A DNA stretch of 64,000 nt from Castor canadensis (GCF_047511655.1 NC_133389.1:37803295-37867294); one strand, 5' to 3'; counted from the first letter of the stretch, positions 1 through 13,055 are shown. Notes: generated by a model from the sequence alone, not told the origin. Translations and numbers: made by a program.

Positions 1-960
1 ATATATCAGACCTAAGGTAAGCTTAATCCCAGAAAAGCCAATCTCTATGTTGGCCATCAACCTTTGAAAGGATGACCAAATAAAGGTAATGTTACCAAAT
101 TCTTACCAAATAAAGGTAATGGTGATCAGCTGTATATATTTCTCAGTTTGAATTTTTATGAACTGAGCTAATTAAAAATAGCACTACAGAAATTGTACTA
201 AAAATGTCAGTCTCCAAAGGCCAGTGTTTTGGGTTTGTCCAAATGACCAGAAGCTACAAGTAAACATAAATTCTCAAACCAAATAGAGTACTGGAGGTGG
301 GTGGTTATTAACGGAAGGAACAGTGAGCTCTTGCCTCTAAGGTGATGCCAAGAAAATCCAATTAGCCTGGATTCTGAAAGCCCTCCCAGGCCCTGACTCC
401 ATCAATTCCTGCCCTTGCTCTCCTGCATTCCCATTCCTGGGGAAGATCAAGCTGTGCATGGTCTGGCCTGGTTTGATATGAACCCCAACTCTTGATCTCA
501 ACAGAGCATCTCACTTTCATCAACATGAGCCTGAATGAGATGAAGGGAAACACCTACTTTCCCAGGTCCATAGGTCCATGTATTCTTGACACTTTCTTGT
601 AGGCTGAGTCTCATCATGCACACAGACTGTGCTCCAAAAGACTGCAGAGGAATATGTAGATCATTACTGCAAGAAGCAAATAATTGTGGTAAAACAGAAA
701 GGTATTGCTCAGGAAGCTAATGGGTACAGATAAGGGCTGTTGGTAAACCTAAGGAGAGAAAAAAGAAGCCCTCTTCCTGGGGGAGGCAGGACTCAGACCC
801 AGAAGAAAGGGTGGTCCATCCTCACCCTCCAACCTCCTCCCACACTCTGGTCTCCCAGATCTGGGTCAGGACAAGTGGGAGGGTGAGAAGGAAGAAAGAT
901 GCAAAGTGACAAACCTCAGGTGACAAACAAGGTAAAGGCCACAAGACAGATTGCTCCTCC
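1..960. other. Unique non-coding sequence
   Basis: I recognise no gene or named repeat here. Short frames on the minus strand have no recognisable protein and no splice context. One small structure stands out: an exact 17-bp direct repeat (accaaataaaggtaatg) at 75-91 and 105-121, 30 bp apart. Confidence 0.5.
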
Positions 961-990
961 AGGGGATGCTGGAAACTGTGCCCACACTTT

Positions 991-1019
991 ATGCAAATAG
1001 AGTCCATATTTATGCAAAT
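991..1019 (+). promoter_or_regulatory. Paired POU octamer motifs
   Basis: Two perfect octamers, ATGCAAAT, lie at 991-998 and 1012-1019 in the same orientation. They are 21 bp apart, about two helical turns, so they face the same side of the DNA. Octamers are bound by POU-family factors (OCT1/OCT2/OCT4 class). No TATA box, CpG island or adjacent gene is seen, so function is unproven. A chance pair in AT-rich DNA is possible. Confidence 0.35.
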
Positions 1020-1059
1020 AACCACAAGAGCTCTATTAGTTGCCAGAGGCAAAAAGGCC

Positions 1060-2425
1060 AGGGGAAAGGCTGAGGAAAGAAGACAGTTGACTTTCTTCTC
1101 CTCTCTTACCTCAAGTTAAGTGCAAAAGTCATATTGACCTCACTACCTTCCCCTTTAAGTGAAAGGATTGGGACACAAAACTTCAATGTTAGGAAGCTCA
1201 GCCCAAATTACAGTCATGATTTTCTTTAGAAGAACCAAAGCTCCTTTTGGGATAACAGCCTCGTGGCATTTAGACAGCAAACCCAGATACCTTGTGACCT
1301 TTTGATCCCTTGCTGGCTCCTCCCTGGTCTCTCTCCTCCTGTGCTGTCCCCCCATGTGCTACACATATTTCTCCCTCCCCTAATATTCACCTCAAGGCCC
1401 TGAGAAGTGACTTGATGCTTATTTCATGCTGAGGCAGACAAAGGTCATACACATTTGAACATATACTTTCAATGTCTTAATCTAGGGGGATAAGTATCTC
1501 ACAATGGAACTCCAAGCAAATGTCTATTTTGAATGATGGAAGGCAGAGGTCTCCCTTCCAAAGTCAACTGCACAAGCAGCCCCTCCCTCACCCCACAATG
1601 ACAGCTAGGATCCAGCCCTGTGCAAATGCCACCATCCCATGCTGACTCCTTCCTGAGAATCCTTAATTCTGCATGTTAGTTTCTCCTTTCCAACGTGTTA
1701 TGCCCTTTAAGGCAACTCTCTTGAAGGAAAGAAAGAGGCTGAATTTTTAAGAAACAACTTCCCAGGAGGCCTGACCAGGGCTAGCTTCTGGAATTCATTT
1801 TCCAGCTAAGCACTTTAGTACCGTGTTCCTTGTGGTTATTAGCACAAGTGACAACAGTCTTTTCCTCCTGAGCCACACAGATTAAGGAAACCTAAGACTA
1901 CATTTCTAAAATTGTTTCCATTTCAACCCACAGAGAATCAATACAAGAGAAGAGCATTGCCTTAAACGCTAATGTTATCCAAACTCAAATTCATTTTTGA
2001 TGGATTGGTGGCTGTGTTTTCTTAAGGCCAGACCAGGATAAATATACACATTTCTTAAAATTCTTTCTTTTTCTTTCCCTACTCCCACCCCCTACACATG
2101 GAGAGAGCAAGGAATGATACACCCATACCCAATTGTCCCTTCAGGACACAATCTGTATGGAGGAGTTGGGAAACTATTTCCAGAAGAGGTCTTGGGACTC
2201 TATTAAGGCTGTCAGCCAGCATAACCATATGACTCAGGAGTCCTAAGTCTCATGGGAGTTGTGGTACATGTTGCAGACAGCCTCAGGCATAGAGTGCAGA
2301 TGCAGACATCCAGATTTTCTGTAGCCCTTGTTGGACCCAGCCCCATGATTCTTCCTTCATACTACTAGGCTCCCTTGATTCCTACCACAGTGTATTCAAG
2401 AACAGTCCTGACCCTGGTGCTCAGA
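1060..2425. other. Unique non-coding sequence
   Basis: No gene, recent repeat or RNA gene is recognised. The ORFs are short and lack any familiar protein motif. Very old, unrecognisable repeat remnants cannot be excluded. Confidence 0.4.
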
Positions 2426-2429
2426 ACCA

Positions 2430-2875
2430 ATGTTGACTTGAAGCAGGAGGAACTGACAAAGTCTCAGTACCATGTTTTCAGGCTCAATTCTCAATCATTG
2501 CTGGCCTCATATATCTGCCTTGCTCCCCTCCTGTTCCCAAAAAGGGCTGTTTTCACCTCTTATTCTTGAGAACTCAGTTTGGACATCACTTCCCCCAAGA
2601 AAGTCTCCTTGCATGACACCCTCCCTGCCACACACACCTGTTGAGTCATCACCCTCTTCTGTCTCTCCTCATTACACCTGGGCACACCTTTGCTACAATG
2701 TTAGTCACCCAAGATTGTTTGGATATGTGTTATCTTCACTCAAATCTGAACTACCTGAGAGCAAAGTCCATGTCTGACTCAGCAGTAGATAGGACACAAT
2801 GATGCATAATACATCATTTACCAAAGAAGGGGAAAGAGGAAGAATGAAGAAATGAATAAATGAACAAATGAAGCC
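2430..2875 (+). mobile_element. L2 (LINE-2) 3'-end remnant
   Basis: The text follows the usual order of an L2 3' end: a stretch of treatment-like TC-rich sequence, then 'ctacctgagagcaaagtccatgtctg', the diverged form of the L2 phrase about 'gagctccttgagggcaggg', then an AATGAATAAATGAA-like tail at about 2843-2875. Heavy divergence fits an element that predates the placental radiation. Both short plus-strand frames here (2375-2569, 2472-2777) are chance frames in the repeat. Confidence 0.5.
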
Positions 2876-2879
2876 TCAG

Positions 2880-5560
2880 CTTGGCCCTGGTATCCAATTA
2901 GCAAACAGAGCTTCTGTATTCTTTTCTGAGATTATATTTTCAAATGAAGCTTCAGTATTTTTTAGTGTCTGCCATCAACAGGAATTTTTCTGGGCCTCTG
3001 CTTCAGGGTTAGGCCATGTTATTTGCTTTGGCAATGGCACACTGGCAAAACATGACTCAAGCAGAGGGTTGGCAACCTCTCACTCAATGGAGTGGGCCCT
3101 CTGTACTACTGGGACTCCTCTGACCACCACATAAATAAGTCTGGGCTTTTTATAACTGTTTGAGAGTCATTTCCACCATCCTTGCCATCCTATGCTTGGT
3201 GGTCAGCAATCAGCCCAATTCATATTCACAAGCATCCCAGGCATTCCATTAAAGATCTAGCCCCTGGTATAGAAATGTGGCCTGTTACTATTGTACTTGT
3301 GCGATAAATGACTTTACACACAGTCCTGAATCTCCTTCTAGCACTTTCAATAGGATATGTCATCCCTCCAGGCCTCTGTTTTTATTCCCCTCTGGAAGCT
3401 TGATTATGCACTAGATCTTCCTTATCCCAATGTGGCCAAGCTACCCCTGGCCATGTCTTCAGATATGTTACTAATAGAAAAATGATCCAACATAAATTAC
3501 AACCATGAAACACAAATAAAACCAATTCTAGACTCAGGAGGGCCAAAGCATTATTGACATTTTTGATACATTAGAGTCTGTCCAGGCTAACCAAAAAGGC
3601 AGCTGAGAAAAATCACCATCCAGGCAGTGTTCTAATGCAAAACAAAAACGGCAACTCAAGCCCCAACTCCACCATAACAATTGTCATTAGTAATTGTGTT
3701 GGTAGGGGACAGGAAGAAAAGGAAATATCAAACAAAAATGACAGAGGATCTACTACGGTCCACTCTTGAGATCTTCATCTAAAAAATAAAACATAAAAGA
3801 GGACAAATACCAGAAGTCAGAGTCCCTTATGGAATAATCAGCAGTTAATATAAGATTCCTATGATGCTGCCCCTGATTGTGGGGGTACAGGGAAGCTAAG
3901 ATGGAAGCTAGTGAGGTGGGACTGCAGCAAGTAGGCAAGGTCTGCAGTGAGAGGGATACAGATGGGGCAGCTAGGTACGTGGTGAGTTTCTAGAGTGCAT
4001 TCTAGGGCCTGACCTGAGACAGAAGCAGTGGCTATGGTGTGGATAAGGGAAGAGAACAACATTAGAGAAGATTTATTCCTGGGCCTATATTCTACATGAT
4101 AACTAAATCTGGCTCAACCACAGCTCTCAGTCCCTGAGGTAAAGAAAAGTTGAAGTCTACTCCAACATAGAGGTGCCCTGCACCACCAATACTACTTAGG
4201 AGAAAATTCATGCTGTCCCTGAGTTACCTCACTTGGCAAAACTTCATCCATAAGAATTATATCTGAAAACTCACTGTCTCCCTGAACTCCTTGCTTGGCT
4301 CCATGCATAGTTCTACTTCTGGAAGTTATCCCACTCATCCTTGGCATCTTCTGTTCAGCACTGGTGACATCTGCTCTCACCTCCTAGGCTGGACCTGACT
4401 TTGCCATTGCTTCTCCAACCCAGGCCTGCTGCCTCCAATTCTGTCCTGTTGGATGTTTACTGGGTTATAAAATCATCCCAAAGTTTAACACTATCTTTTT
4501 TATCCTTCTTATAATCACCCAGCTTGGGCAGACTGATGGATTGTCACAGTTGTTGCCATCATCCTGGTGTACGGGAAGCATTTGTCCAGCCTTTCCAGGC
4601 ACAGTGACGACAATCAGTCTAGGCAATTGGCATGGTCATTTGATGGGTGGGAAAAAACCTGAACAATGACAGTGCAGATTGGAAGGTCAACTTTTTGGCA
4701 GAAATTTAAATATTCTACCTTCCTGATTGGGGACAAACCATAAAAGAGGGGAGAGAAAAACAGATTATGAAAGCATCTTAGAGTTGATCACAGTCCCAGG
4801 TTCCTCACATGGCTGCTTGGAGCTGAGCTAAGGAATAGGGCTCCTTATCCAAGGCATGGCTGGACCCAGAGACATTTCCAGAATAGGAAACGGTCCTCAG
4901 GAAACTGAGGCCCCAATGTGAGCTTTTGCATAACTGGGGATATACATTCAGTCCCACCCCAGAGCTTGAAGAAATAGTGATAGGTTTGTGCCTATGGGAT
5001 CACATTTGGACACTGAGTCGTTGCATACTCCAGGAGAACCATGCCTGTGTTGTACTGGAAAGTCCATCATCTGCCTGATCTTTGGACAGAGAGAAAATTC
5101 AGGAGGCTCAAGAATAGTTAATCCTCTCTCTCAGTTTGTTCACCCTCTGGATGATGTAATCTAACAGTTCATAACAATGGCATTTATTACATAAATCAGA
5201 GTTGTATGCCTTTGGGTTACTAATTTTATTATAGACTAGATCTAAAATTTCCTCTTTCCTGGGGAAATTCCTCACTGTTCATAATATAAAATTAACTATT
5301 AACTACTAATTTTGTTTTATTAGAGGGCAAGGTATCTTTTGGCTTGGTTATCCTGCCACATCTAGTCATATAAATGGAAAGATTTGAGTGAGGTTATGTG
5401 AATAGTCATGACAGACAACACAGAAACTAGGATCATTGACCAGTGACTGAAATGTAGCATTTGTTGTTAGAATACCCTTTTCTTTCCAATTTCAGGAACT
5501 AAAGTAATTTTTGCTCAAGATGGATGAAAACCCCAAGGCCTTGAAGTATCTTGGCTTAGC
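2880..5560. other. Unique non-coding sequence
   Basis: About 2.7 kb with no recognised gene or young repeat. All frames are under 90 codons and none resembles a known protein. No CpG island is seen. Confidence 0.4.
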
Positions 5561-5699
5561 AGATATACTCAAGACTGTTTATGACTTATTTATTCATTTA
5601 CTCAATACATTTGTTAAGCACCTGCCATGTATAAAAACAGCACTCTGACTATCCACAAAGTTAGAGGGGAATTGGGCAGGAGCTAGAAAATTGGACATT

Positions 5700-6670
5700 G
5701 CTAAAGAAAAAAAACGATATTGGGCAACTTGGTAGTAAAAGAAGACTAGGGATTTGTCTCTTTGTAGCACCACCACAGAATCAAACAATGAATATGTCCT
5801 TATATCTAACACCAGGCTTCTATTTTCTCCAGTTACTGAAGAGCACCTATTTTCCCCTTCTGCAATGTTTACTCCGTACTATTCATTCTGATATATAATC
5901 ATATGAACCTCAACTGGGCATTTCCAAAAGTGAAAGTTTAGTGCAGATCCTAACTCTTCCGCAGAGCTAACCTCAGCCCCATCTAAACCTGCTTCATTCA
6001 ATACCAATGTGCAACAATATCAACAGCACACGGTCTACCTCCCAACTATAATTTAGCTCTATCATGCTGAATTGTTTCCAGGGAAGAATTTTCGGTCTCC
6101 AACTACTTCCTCAAGGAACCAGGCCATTTTCTCTTAATGTCTCTGTATTGGAAACAGTACACAGTTGGATGTTTGTTTAGGCCCAGATGAGTAAATTAAA
6201 GGGTAAATGAGTAGATTATCTATCCTAAGCCAATCAAATAATTCTTACAGATATTGGAAGACCTATGCACTTGGTAACTGTGTCATCTAAAAGTTAATTT
6301 CCACTAAAATGTAAAAGGTTGATCATTCAAAACTGTTATTTTTGCCAGATGACATTTGCATTCCATCAGGGAATTTCAGAGTCTTAACCCAAAGAACTAT
6401 GGTAAATTGGTGATTAAATTAGACAGACACAACCCAAACTTCTTGAGCTATATCCAGTTAACCCACTGACAACTTTTGCTCCTCTTCAGAATATCATCAC
6501 TGTCCCCAGTTGATTTAACAGTAATATCACAAATAAATGCTTATTTGTTTAATGAGACCTAAGGCCAAGAGACATATAAGTAGCCCCAGTCCATGTTAGC
6601 AAACTCTGACCTCACCAAGGCAGTGGTAACTGAAAAAGCAAGTACCACCACCAGCACTACTGCACTTCTG
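5700..6670. other. Unique non-coding sequence
   Basis: No gene or named repeat is recognised. The interval 6280-6580 is repeat-free and moderately AT-rich, but it has no strong motif cluster. Just before it (about 5585-5680) is text resembling an ancient repeat ('catttgttaagcacctgcc'), which I could not assign. Confidence 0.35.
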
Positions 6671-6676
6671 CCTACA

Positions 6677-6732
6677 GACACACACACACACACACGCACA
6701 CGCACACGCACACACACACACACACACACACG
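6677..6732. repeat. (CA)n microsatellite
   Basis: About 56 bp of CA dinucleotides, interrupted three or four times by CG steps (cacgca). Alternating purine-pyrimidine sequence like this can adopt Z-DNA. Several overlapping frames on both strands (6559-7123) run through it and encode poly-TH or poly-VC; these are artefacts of the repeat. Confidence 0.95.
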
Positions 6733-6739
6733 CAGGCCC

Positions 6740-8735
6740 CCACACAACCATCCCTGGCAGTCTCACGGTTCCCCCATAGAACGGCTTCTCTGAAGAGAGT
6801 GGGTTTGTGAGATAAACTCCTTTAAAGGTTGTGTGCCGCCAGCCACTGATGCAACGGAGTGTAATTAAGATGGAAAACAACCAAATCCTGCAAGAAGCAC
6901 AGGCAAAACAAGACTTGGCCAATTCAGTGAAAAGGCCTCTCTCCCCTGTGGCTCTGTGCTCAAGAGCTCTCCACAAGCACAGAAATAAGCGAGGGTGGAA
7001 CAAACACATGAATAAAACAAAAGGCATATTTATGGAGCTTTGTTGGGCAACCTGTACATGGCCCCCTGCTGGCTTGACCCCTGGGGTCATCTTCCAGTCT
7101 GGGGCTAGATTACCATGTTCCACTATATTCTTTCACACAGGCCCCAGATGTAAGTTAAGTGAACTCAAATGGGACTTATGCTGAGGACTCAGGAGCAGGG
7201 CAGGTGGAGAAGAGAAGAAGTCCACCAGAGGGCTGAGAAAATTGCAGGAAATATATATCATTGACTAAAGATCCCAAAAAGTTTGATGAAGTCAGCCTTG
7301 GCTCCAGCTAATGCTGAATTCCTTAGAATCTCAGCTCAAATGATGAGGAAGGGGAATAGCAGAGTGGCCAGATGTCATGGCATGAGCATTTGGTTGATTC
7401 AGAGTCAGAAACCAACTACCAGCTTGGGAAGCAAGGAGAGGGTCCAGGCTACCAAAGTCTAGAAAAAAAATCTTGCCAAACAGTTCAGATCAAACCCAGA
7501 TGGCTTGGACTTCAAGGCAGCATCTGTCCCTTCCAAAAATTGGACAGCAAGGTAGAAAATGGCCATAGAAAACCAATCCTAAAGATTGTGTCATTAGGGC
7601 TCAAGGGAATGAGTTTTGGAAACAGGTAGATGGTCTTCATTTGTAAAACAGGGCAAGAATTTGTGCAGAACCTGGAATATATGTACACTATCATGAAGAT
7701 GCTGATAGCAAAGATAGAAGTGCTAGTGTTCAAGGAAAAGTCATAACAGTGACAGCTAGGGTTACAACCACATTGTCTATTTCAGGCTTCACTGGTTTGT
7801 GGGGCTGAGTCACATAAAGTAACCTGCTGGGTCAGGATCAATGCAGAAACTGAAGAACTGTAGGCACCAGCTCCAGTTGTCTGCTGCTAGAGCTGGCAGA
7901 TGCTAAGCCAAGGGACACAGGCAGTTGCTCTCAACTCCTATGTATGCCACCACTGGCTCAAATTGTAGGGTTAACAAAATGTTAACCATCAGCTAGCTCA
8001 TACAAGCTGCCCAAATCCCCTACCTGGTGGGTAACAGAAAAAGAACCTAACTCAGACCCTAGTGTTCTCTCCATTCTACTGGGGCACCTTCATTCCACAA
8101 TGATCTATGGGAAACAGACATACCTAAGACCCTCCTATCCTCATGCCTCCATTATTAGCAGAGAGATCTCGTCTAGATTTGGGTAGCTATTCCCATGGAA
8201 ACAGGCATATGTCAATGAAAAGGTCAGGCATAGAGAAGCGTCACACACTGCACGAGTCTCCTCTTCCTGGATGTGGAAGCCACTCCTCACTGAGGCACAT
8301 GGAGTAAGCATGGATGCTGTGGTGAGCAGGTGGCAAGGAAGGGCCAGCTTTCCTCAGGAATTCAGGTCCTATTCTCTTTTCCTCCGTATCTTTCTTGTCA
8401 TCATGGAACACTAACTACTCTATGGCAAACATGAGGCGTGAATCAGAACTAAAACTCTTTCTTAAATTCGCGATTGAAAAACAACAGCATTTACATAGTT
8501 ATTTCTGCCTAGAATACAAGGGTAGACTATGAATAAAATACACAGAGTAGAGAGAGGAGAATATTTATCCCTCAGTTCTTTGCCAACCCAAAGGTCAGAT
8601 GAACCATCTTCAGAACTTTCTATAGTTAAGTACCTAGTACCAGCCAACAATAGATGTTTAATCAATGTTTGGGATACTATATTCAGTTCTTACCTAAGCT
8701 GACTCGTGGTGTTGTGTTGACTTCATAGTAGTTAA
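6740..8735. other. Unique non-coding sequence
   Basis: About 2 kb with no recognised gene, RNA gene or young repeat. The longest frame (6596-7123, minus) begins in unique sequence and runs into the CA repeat. It carries no domain I recognise. Confidence 0.4.
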
Positions 8736-8740
8736 ATTGA

Positions 8741-8940
8741 ACCAGATGTAATGGTGTACATCCTTAATCCCAGCTACTCAGGAGCTGAAAATAGGAGAAA
8801 TATGTTCCAAGGTCTGCTTGGACAAAAATGCAACACACTACCTGAAAAAACAACTAAAGCAAAAAGGGTTAGGAGCATGGCTCAATTGGATACCAGTTGC
8901 CTAGCAAGCACAAGGCCCTGAGTGCCAAAAAAAAAAAAAA
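8741..8940 (+). mobile_element. B1-ID composite SINE
   Basis: A 7SL-derived B1-like unit opens with a diverged 'cagatgtaatggtgtacat' and 'taatcccagctactcagg'. It is followed by the linker 'aactaaagcaaaaaggg' and then an ID (tRNA-derived) part ending 'gcctagcaagcacaaggccc'. It closes in a 14-bp A tail at 8927-8940. The segment 'gaaaataggag' matches the second (right) B1 unit of the trimeric copies at 14571 and 45973. Non-coding, transcribed by RNA polymerase III when active and mobilised by L1. Confidence 0.85.
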
Positions 8941-8944
8941 CCAC

Positions 8945-10825
8945 AATAATAATAAAGTAACTAAATTGAAATAAATAGACAATGTATAGCTGAGAACTCT
9001 AGAAAAGTGGCACCTAGCCATGGTCCTGTGAAAAGCCATTGCTGGCCCATTTGGGGCAAAGGGATCCAGATCTGGTATCAAAGAGTTCATCAACATCATC
9101 CTTCCAACCACACACTGAGGGGAGCCAGGGGACTTCGAGGCTCGTGAAAACCCTATAAAGAATAAGCCTTGGTCATACCCTGGCCTCTTAATTTAATGCA
9201 ATCTTCCTTATTACTGTTGAATTCAACTTTATGCCTCTAAATGTGGAGCTATTTAAAAGAAAAACAACGTGGGGTGGACCTCACAATCTTGGAGAATATT
9301 TTAGGCATTCTCTCATGGCTTCTGCTTTCTTTCCATTGAAATGAATGTGTTCTATATGAGGAATGTTCGTGTCTTCTCCACTTCCCAACCAAGCCCATGA
9401 TTCTACTTCTATCAACTCTTCCTTCCAATTCTCATTGTTATATAAGCTGAATGTCTTAGAAATAGACATATGTCTTAAAAATAAGCCTCTGTATATAATT
9501 TAGCTGTGAACGTGGTATTCAAGCAGTCTCTAACTTAAGAGCAGGCTCTGTTCCAAATGTTTGAGTATATGTCAGTTTTCTAGTACTCAAAATGCATTTT
9601 CCCACAGAAACCATGTTGTGCGTGGTGGTTTGGTCCCCCAACAGCCCACAGAAGCCTGCTGAAGCCAATGTCAGTAGAATGAAGTGCTATCCTAATAGCA
9701 CCCTAGACCTGGCCTGTCTCTATGGAGAGCAAACCTGGAGTTTTAACCTGAGACTGACAGAGCACATATAGAGCAACTGCCCTGTGTGCTTCCCAGTGAG
9801 GCCACTCCCCATCACTGAAGACAAGACATCCTGGCTGAGAGTCTGTCTAATTCCCTGCTTTGCACTGATGTATTCTGGGGAAAACATCACTTGACTATTA
9901 ACAGAAAGGATGTGGAAAGAAGAGGGAAAATTGATGAATTCCAGCAAAGTTGTTTAGAACCCAGAGAGCTTGGTGGGACCCTATGACAACCAACAGGGAC
10001 AACATAGTATCTCACCAAGCCCTTGGTGGCCAGTGAAAAAGGAGAGAGACCCAAAGAGACTAAGCAAGAAGATGCTTAAGACTCTTTTTATTGTTTTAAG
10101 AAGCACCTCTAGTGTCCAGGACTGTGTTGAACACATTCAAGAAGGAATAAACCAGGTCAAGGTCAAAACAGAAGAAAAACTGATATATATCCCCTTTAAA
10201 ATGGTAGTCATAATGGTACAATATTAGGTTGCAAACAAAACAGGATGAGAGAAGTCAAAGGAGAAGGTACCACAGCCAAGTGAACATGAGCACCTTTCTG
10301 GGCACCCAGTAGCACCCAGACAACAAAGCATATCCAAGGATCCTGAGCCCATGTAAATTCAGATGCTCTATGTCAGAAACCTAGTGAAATCTCCTTGAGC
10401 TAACTAGTAAAGTGATGTCTCAACTGTTCTTCACTACACTTTTTTTAATTCCAGGTTTTGTTTTTGGATTTTAGCATTTAGCCTGAAGTCACCTATTCAA
10501 TGAAGAACTGATTGATATAAATAATGTTTGCAGACAGAGTGCATTTTTTTCATTATTTATGAACCATACAGTAGATAAGTCATCCTTATAGCTCCCACTA
10601 AATTTTTTCTACCTCCAGCCTCCACTGTAGTACTGGAAAAGAAAAAGTAATTTTATGCCCAAAGTTTTTGGGCTTCTTCTAATTGTCCTGAATTACCTCT
10701 CCTTAAGAAGCAGTCCCCACAAATCTGTGGGAAAGAAAACTCAGTGGTTCTTACCCATCAACACAGAGATGGAGCCATCTAGACCTACCTGAAATCCTAC
10801 ACTTATATGGTGCTTTGGGAATCAT
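8945..10825. other. Unique non-coding sequence
   Basis: No gene or young repeat recognised. A plus frame at 9970-10227 (85 codons) has no recognisable motif. An ATAAT-rich patch at 8943-8955 is the tail of the preceding SINE. Confidence 0.35.
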
Positions 10826-10834
10826 TACTCAAAA

Positions 10835-11300
10835 AATATACAGGCTTCCACCATCAATACATAAATAGATAACCAAAATGTGGTATATGTATATGGTCTA
10901 ATATTACCCAGTCTTACAGAAGGAAATTCTGACCAAGGCTAAAACATGAATGAACTTTGAAAACATTATGCTAAGTGAAATAAGCCAGTATGCAAAGAAC
11001 AAATAGTGTATGATTTCACTTATACGAGGTACCAAGAGCAGTCAAATTCATGGAGATAGTAAGTAGTAAAGTGGTTTCCAGGACTAGGAGGACATATGAT
11101 TCCCTAGGAGAAAGGAGTTATGGAGATTTATTGTTTAATAAATTCAAGAGTTGAAGTTTAGTATGATGAAAAGGTCTAGAAATCGATAGAGGGAGTGGTT
11201 GTATAACAATGTGAATGTGTTAATGCCATTGACCTTTACACTTAAAAATGTTTAAAATGGCAACTTTTGTTATATATGTTTTACTACAACTAAAAATATA
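10835..11300 (+). mobile_element. Old L1 3' end (L1M type)
   Basis: The order matches an L1 ORF2 end followed by a mammalian-wide L1 3' UTR: 'taaccaaaatgtggtatatg', then 'aacattatgctaagtgaaat' and 'gccagtatgcaaagaac', then a region with 'ggtttccaggactagg', ending in an A-rich stretch near 11295. The ORF2 frame is destroyed by stops. Divergence is high compared with the copies at 19.6 and 44.3 kb, so this is an older subfamily. Assignment to L1M is from memory of the 3' UTR text. Confidence 0.7.
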
Positions 11301-11964
11301 TGTGTGGGCTTGCACACTTGGCTATCCCAAAAGCTAGTATTGAGAGATGACTATGTGCCAAGGCACTGAGGCTCTTTCTACTTTGATATCTGGGGCCCAG
11401 ATTGATGCTGATGGAATTTTTGTGAGTTTGCACAGTTGTGACTGCTGTAATGTTGGAATTTGGAGCCATTCTACAGACAGGTAATTCTGGATTAGCGAGT
11501 GGTCAGGGATATAGATAACCAATTCAGATCTCATCCACACAGGAGCAATGAATGGTCTTCACTTAATCATTATTTTCACGGAAGAACCACGCTTCCACTC
11601 CCTTTGTGGTCAGTGATATAGAGTTCGAGCTTCTGTGGCTCACTATATGGGGCTGGGTGCTGGGAAAGCTCTGGGGAACTAACAACTCCTCAAGAAGTCT
11701 TTCAATAAATCCTCTTTTAACTTGCTTCCTTTTAATCTCAGTCCTAGATGTCATCTTCTGGGAGGCCTAGCATCTCCATTTCCTTTTCATTGAATAAGGA
11801 GTGAATGGATGGAGACAGTATACATGAAATGAAAGAGAACATTCAGGTCCAACTCCAGGGAAGTCAGATGAGGGAGAAACTACAGAAAACTGGAAGCATA
11901 GGAACAGTGTCCAAGACACAGGCTGCTACAGATGGAGCACATTGTGGAACCAAGGTCATCCTTT

Positions 11965-12190
11965 CTTTACATTTTATTTTATTTTTGAATTAACACACAT
12001 TAATAATGCAAGAGAATTTCATTGTAATATTTCCATTGATGTCTACAATATACTTTGAACAAGTTCATCCTCTCCATTATGTTCCCATACCACTTTCCCT
12101 CTCCTGCCTTTTTCAAACAGTGTTTGGTGGGTTTGATTATGCTGTCTTTATATGTGTAGCGCACTCCAATCCTTAAACTCATTCTTTCAT
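11965..12190 (-). mobile_element. L1 3' UTR fragment, inverted
   Basis: On the minus strand this reads as an L1 3' UTR end. The plus strand begins with a T-rich tract at 11968-11988 (the inverted poly-A), followed by pyrimidine-rich text with 'ttcatcctctccattatg' and 'gattatgctgtctttatatg', typical of rodent and mammalian L1 3' ends. It is severely 5'-truncated with no ORF2 left. Similar tails occur at 18755 and 27105. Confidence 0.55.
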
Positions 12191-12369
12191 CTTAGAACTC
12201 TCAATGGAATAAGGAAAATAAGAAATCATTAAAAATTTCTACAAGTTCTACTTTGGTGAACAATTTTTTATATACAATGTTGTATTTCTATCTAAGTTCC
12301 CCAAACATTTTGAGGATATTTCAAAACATTTAACATACTACGTTTTACTCTGTTTCTAAACGATATTGG

Positions 12370-12530
12370 AGTGTCCTTCTAAAGTCTAAAGACTAGCACC
12401 TCCTTAAAGGAAAGAAGCATGTCATATTTATCTTCATAGTTCCCATTCCCAACACATCATCTAGCAATAGCTGGTGCTCAGTACATATTTATGGTATCAA
12501 TCAATGACTCACTATTATTGAAGCAAACAA
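12370..12530 (+). mobile_element. L2 3'-end remnant
   Basis: The pattern 'cctccttaaaggaaagaagc' ... 'tatcttcatagttcccattc' ... 'ctggtgctcagtacatattt' matches the L2 3' end ('gagctccttgagggcaggg ... gtatccccagtgcc ... gcgctcaataaat'), strongly diverged. It is ancient and non-coding. Confidence 0.5.
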
Positions 12531-12654
12531 AATAATGCATCAATACTGAAATATTTCTCAGTGTCCATATTTTTTCCTTCCATGTACTTAGGAAGACTGG
12601 TGAGAACAGTTGCATTTTACAAAATAGATCAACAAAGGTTATGATAGTTTAGTG

Positions 12655-13055
12655 TTGTTTTAAAAAAAAGACCCCAAAACTTAACAGCTTATAAGAACAC
12701 AAATTTATTATTTATTATTACTTCCTATTTTCTGTGGGTCAGAACTCTAGACATTGCTGGTCTGGAACCTCTATTTCAGCATCTCTCATAGGCTGCAAAC
12801 ATGTGTTCCCTGGAACCACAGCCCTTGCAAAGTCCAAATGAGCTGGGATCCACTCCCAAGCTCACATGGTGGTTGTTGGCAGTATCCAGTTCTTCATGAA
12901 CTGTTAGACTTAGGGCTCTGTTCCTTACTGATTATTAGCTAGAGCCTGCCCTCACTTTCTTGCCAGGCAGTCTCTCCACCATGACAGCTTGCTTCATCAA
13001 AGCTAGTGAGCTAAGAAAGCACAAGAAAGAAGGACAACAATATGAAAGTCAATCC
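12655..13055 (-). mobile_element. MaLR LTR (MLT1 type), inverted
   Basis: The plus strand opens with 'accccaaaacttaacagc' and 'ttattatttattattacttc', the reverse complement of the MLT1 LTR 3' end (the 'ttttaagccactaagttttg' region). It then runs through 'tctgtgggtcagaactctag'. This is a solo LTR of the non-autonomous MaLR endogenous retrovirus group, with no internal region. The frame at 12754-12942 is a chance frame in it. Confidence 0.6.

Noticed and set aside
6559..7123. Overlapping frames across the CA repeat, including one of 175 codons.
   Set aside because: They are produced by the microsatellite (poly-TH, poly-VC) and joined unique sequence; no domain is visible.
8741..8940. tRNA-like A/B box sequences, possible tRNA gene.
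   Set aside because: They belong to the ID part of a SINE; the cloverleaf is not intact and an A tail follows.
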